Assembly: GCA_963565915.1 (NCBI GenBank)
Contig: OY751494.1
Coordinates: 1 to 64,000 of the forward strand
Direction: 5' to 3'
Source: Entoloma clypeatum
Taxonomy: Eukaryota; Basidiomycota; Agaricomycetes; Agaricales; Entolomataceae
DNA length: 64,000 bases
Shown: piece after piece, positions 63,610 through 64,000 of the stretch
How positions within the stretch are numbered: the stretch's first letter is position 1
Layout of the letters: each line of letters opens with the position of its first letter
Notes under the pieces: generated by a model
Seen by the model: only the letters and a program-made list of their open reading frames with translations
What the model was told of the DNA's origin: nothing
Database searches by the model: none
Translations under genes and position numbers: made by a program

Positions 63610-64000
63610 CTCAATTTATATTCCGGCGCCCGATCGCAGTCCGGTCTTGTACACTAAGTTACAAATTTAACAAGAACTACATACGAAGAGTATTGGAGAG
63701 TAATGCCCTGTGGTCACGGCACATGTGCGGAAAGATATAAATATAGGTATCCGAGAGTGGGGTCCGCCCATGGATCAAGTCCACAAGAACAGACCCCGTA
63801 TATAAACTACATACGCCCGTAGGCAGAGACCGTAGTAACTAAAGAGACCGTGAAAGAAAGAAAACATAACACTGAAGCTCACCCGATAAGTTAGGGTGGG
63901 GGAAAGGCGAATAACGCGGGATGGTTTGCAAGCATCCCCAGGAAATTGCCGATATTGTAACGTTTATTAGAGGCGTCGTCCCTATCGAAGAGAGGACATT
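62456..64000. other. A/T-rich repeat-like sequence to window edge
   Basis: No gene seen. Contains a T28 tract at 63578-63605. The last ~350 bp resemble the leader or LTR of a retroelement cut by the window, but no boundary can be set. Confidence 0.4.

Noticed and set aside
1..64000. CRISPR arrays, rRNA genes, bacterial-type operons
   Set aside because: None seen; intron structure, telomere and retroelements all indicate a eukaryotic chromosome.

Overview
The window is one end of a chromosome from a filamentous fungus, most likely an agaricomycete basidiomycete. Four things point there: CCCCTAA/CCCTAA telomeric repeats at base 1, many 46-70 nt introns, endonuclease-less Penelope-like retroelements of the Coprina type stacked on the telomere, and fungal gene families (Zn2Cys6 regulator, PLC-like phosphodiesterase, F-box/LRR protein, HNH proteins, small secreted proteins). 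All functions are read from sequence; no database search was run.

Bases 1-12,514 are a head-to-tail array of five Coprina-like units (E1-E5), all with the 5' side facing the telomere and separated by telomeric repeats. E1 and E2 carry complete reverse-transcriptase genes. E3 and E4 are 5'-truncated, and E5 is only a ~65-nt tail. Five hammerhead ribozymes sit just upstream of the unit tails, and E5 begins exactly at the predicted ribozyme cleavage site. In both intact genes a 64-nt intron, if removed, shifts translation into a conserved lysine-rich tail and a stop; if retained, it gives one long ORF1-RT fusion.

Bases 12,515-24,800 hold host genes, nearly all on the minus strand: a PD-(D/E)XK-like (Uma2-like) protein, an unknown protein, a Zn2Cys6 transcription factor, an HNH protein with a degenerate last His, and a polyQ regulator with a GATA-like zinc finger. 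From 24,800 to 30,400 no convincing gene was found; a 677-bp inverted-repeat transposon lies there.

At 30,478-38,452 an F-box/LRR gene is split by a young Ty1/copia element (31,326-38,078) with two 348-bp LTRs that look identical and a 5-bp target duplication (AAACG). Between its 5' LTR and gag-pol the element has an extra 278-codon ORF whose ATG is inside the LTR. It encodes membrane segments, a Cys/His cluster and a PPxY motif.

Bases 40,000-58,600 mix host genes (secreted hydrophobic protein, Cys-rich protein, PLC-like enzyme with a 5-nt microexon, alpha/beta hydrolase, a tandem pair of conserved two-exon genes, a second HNH protein) with decayed repeats, including a Ty3/gypsy gag relic. 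From 58,700 to the right edge the sequence is almost entirely repeats: a MITE, two solo LTRs with perfect 5-bp target duplications, an inverted minisatellite family, a 21-bp minisatellite and a T28 tract.
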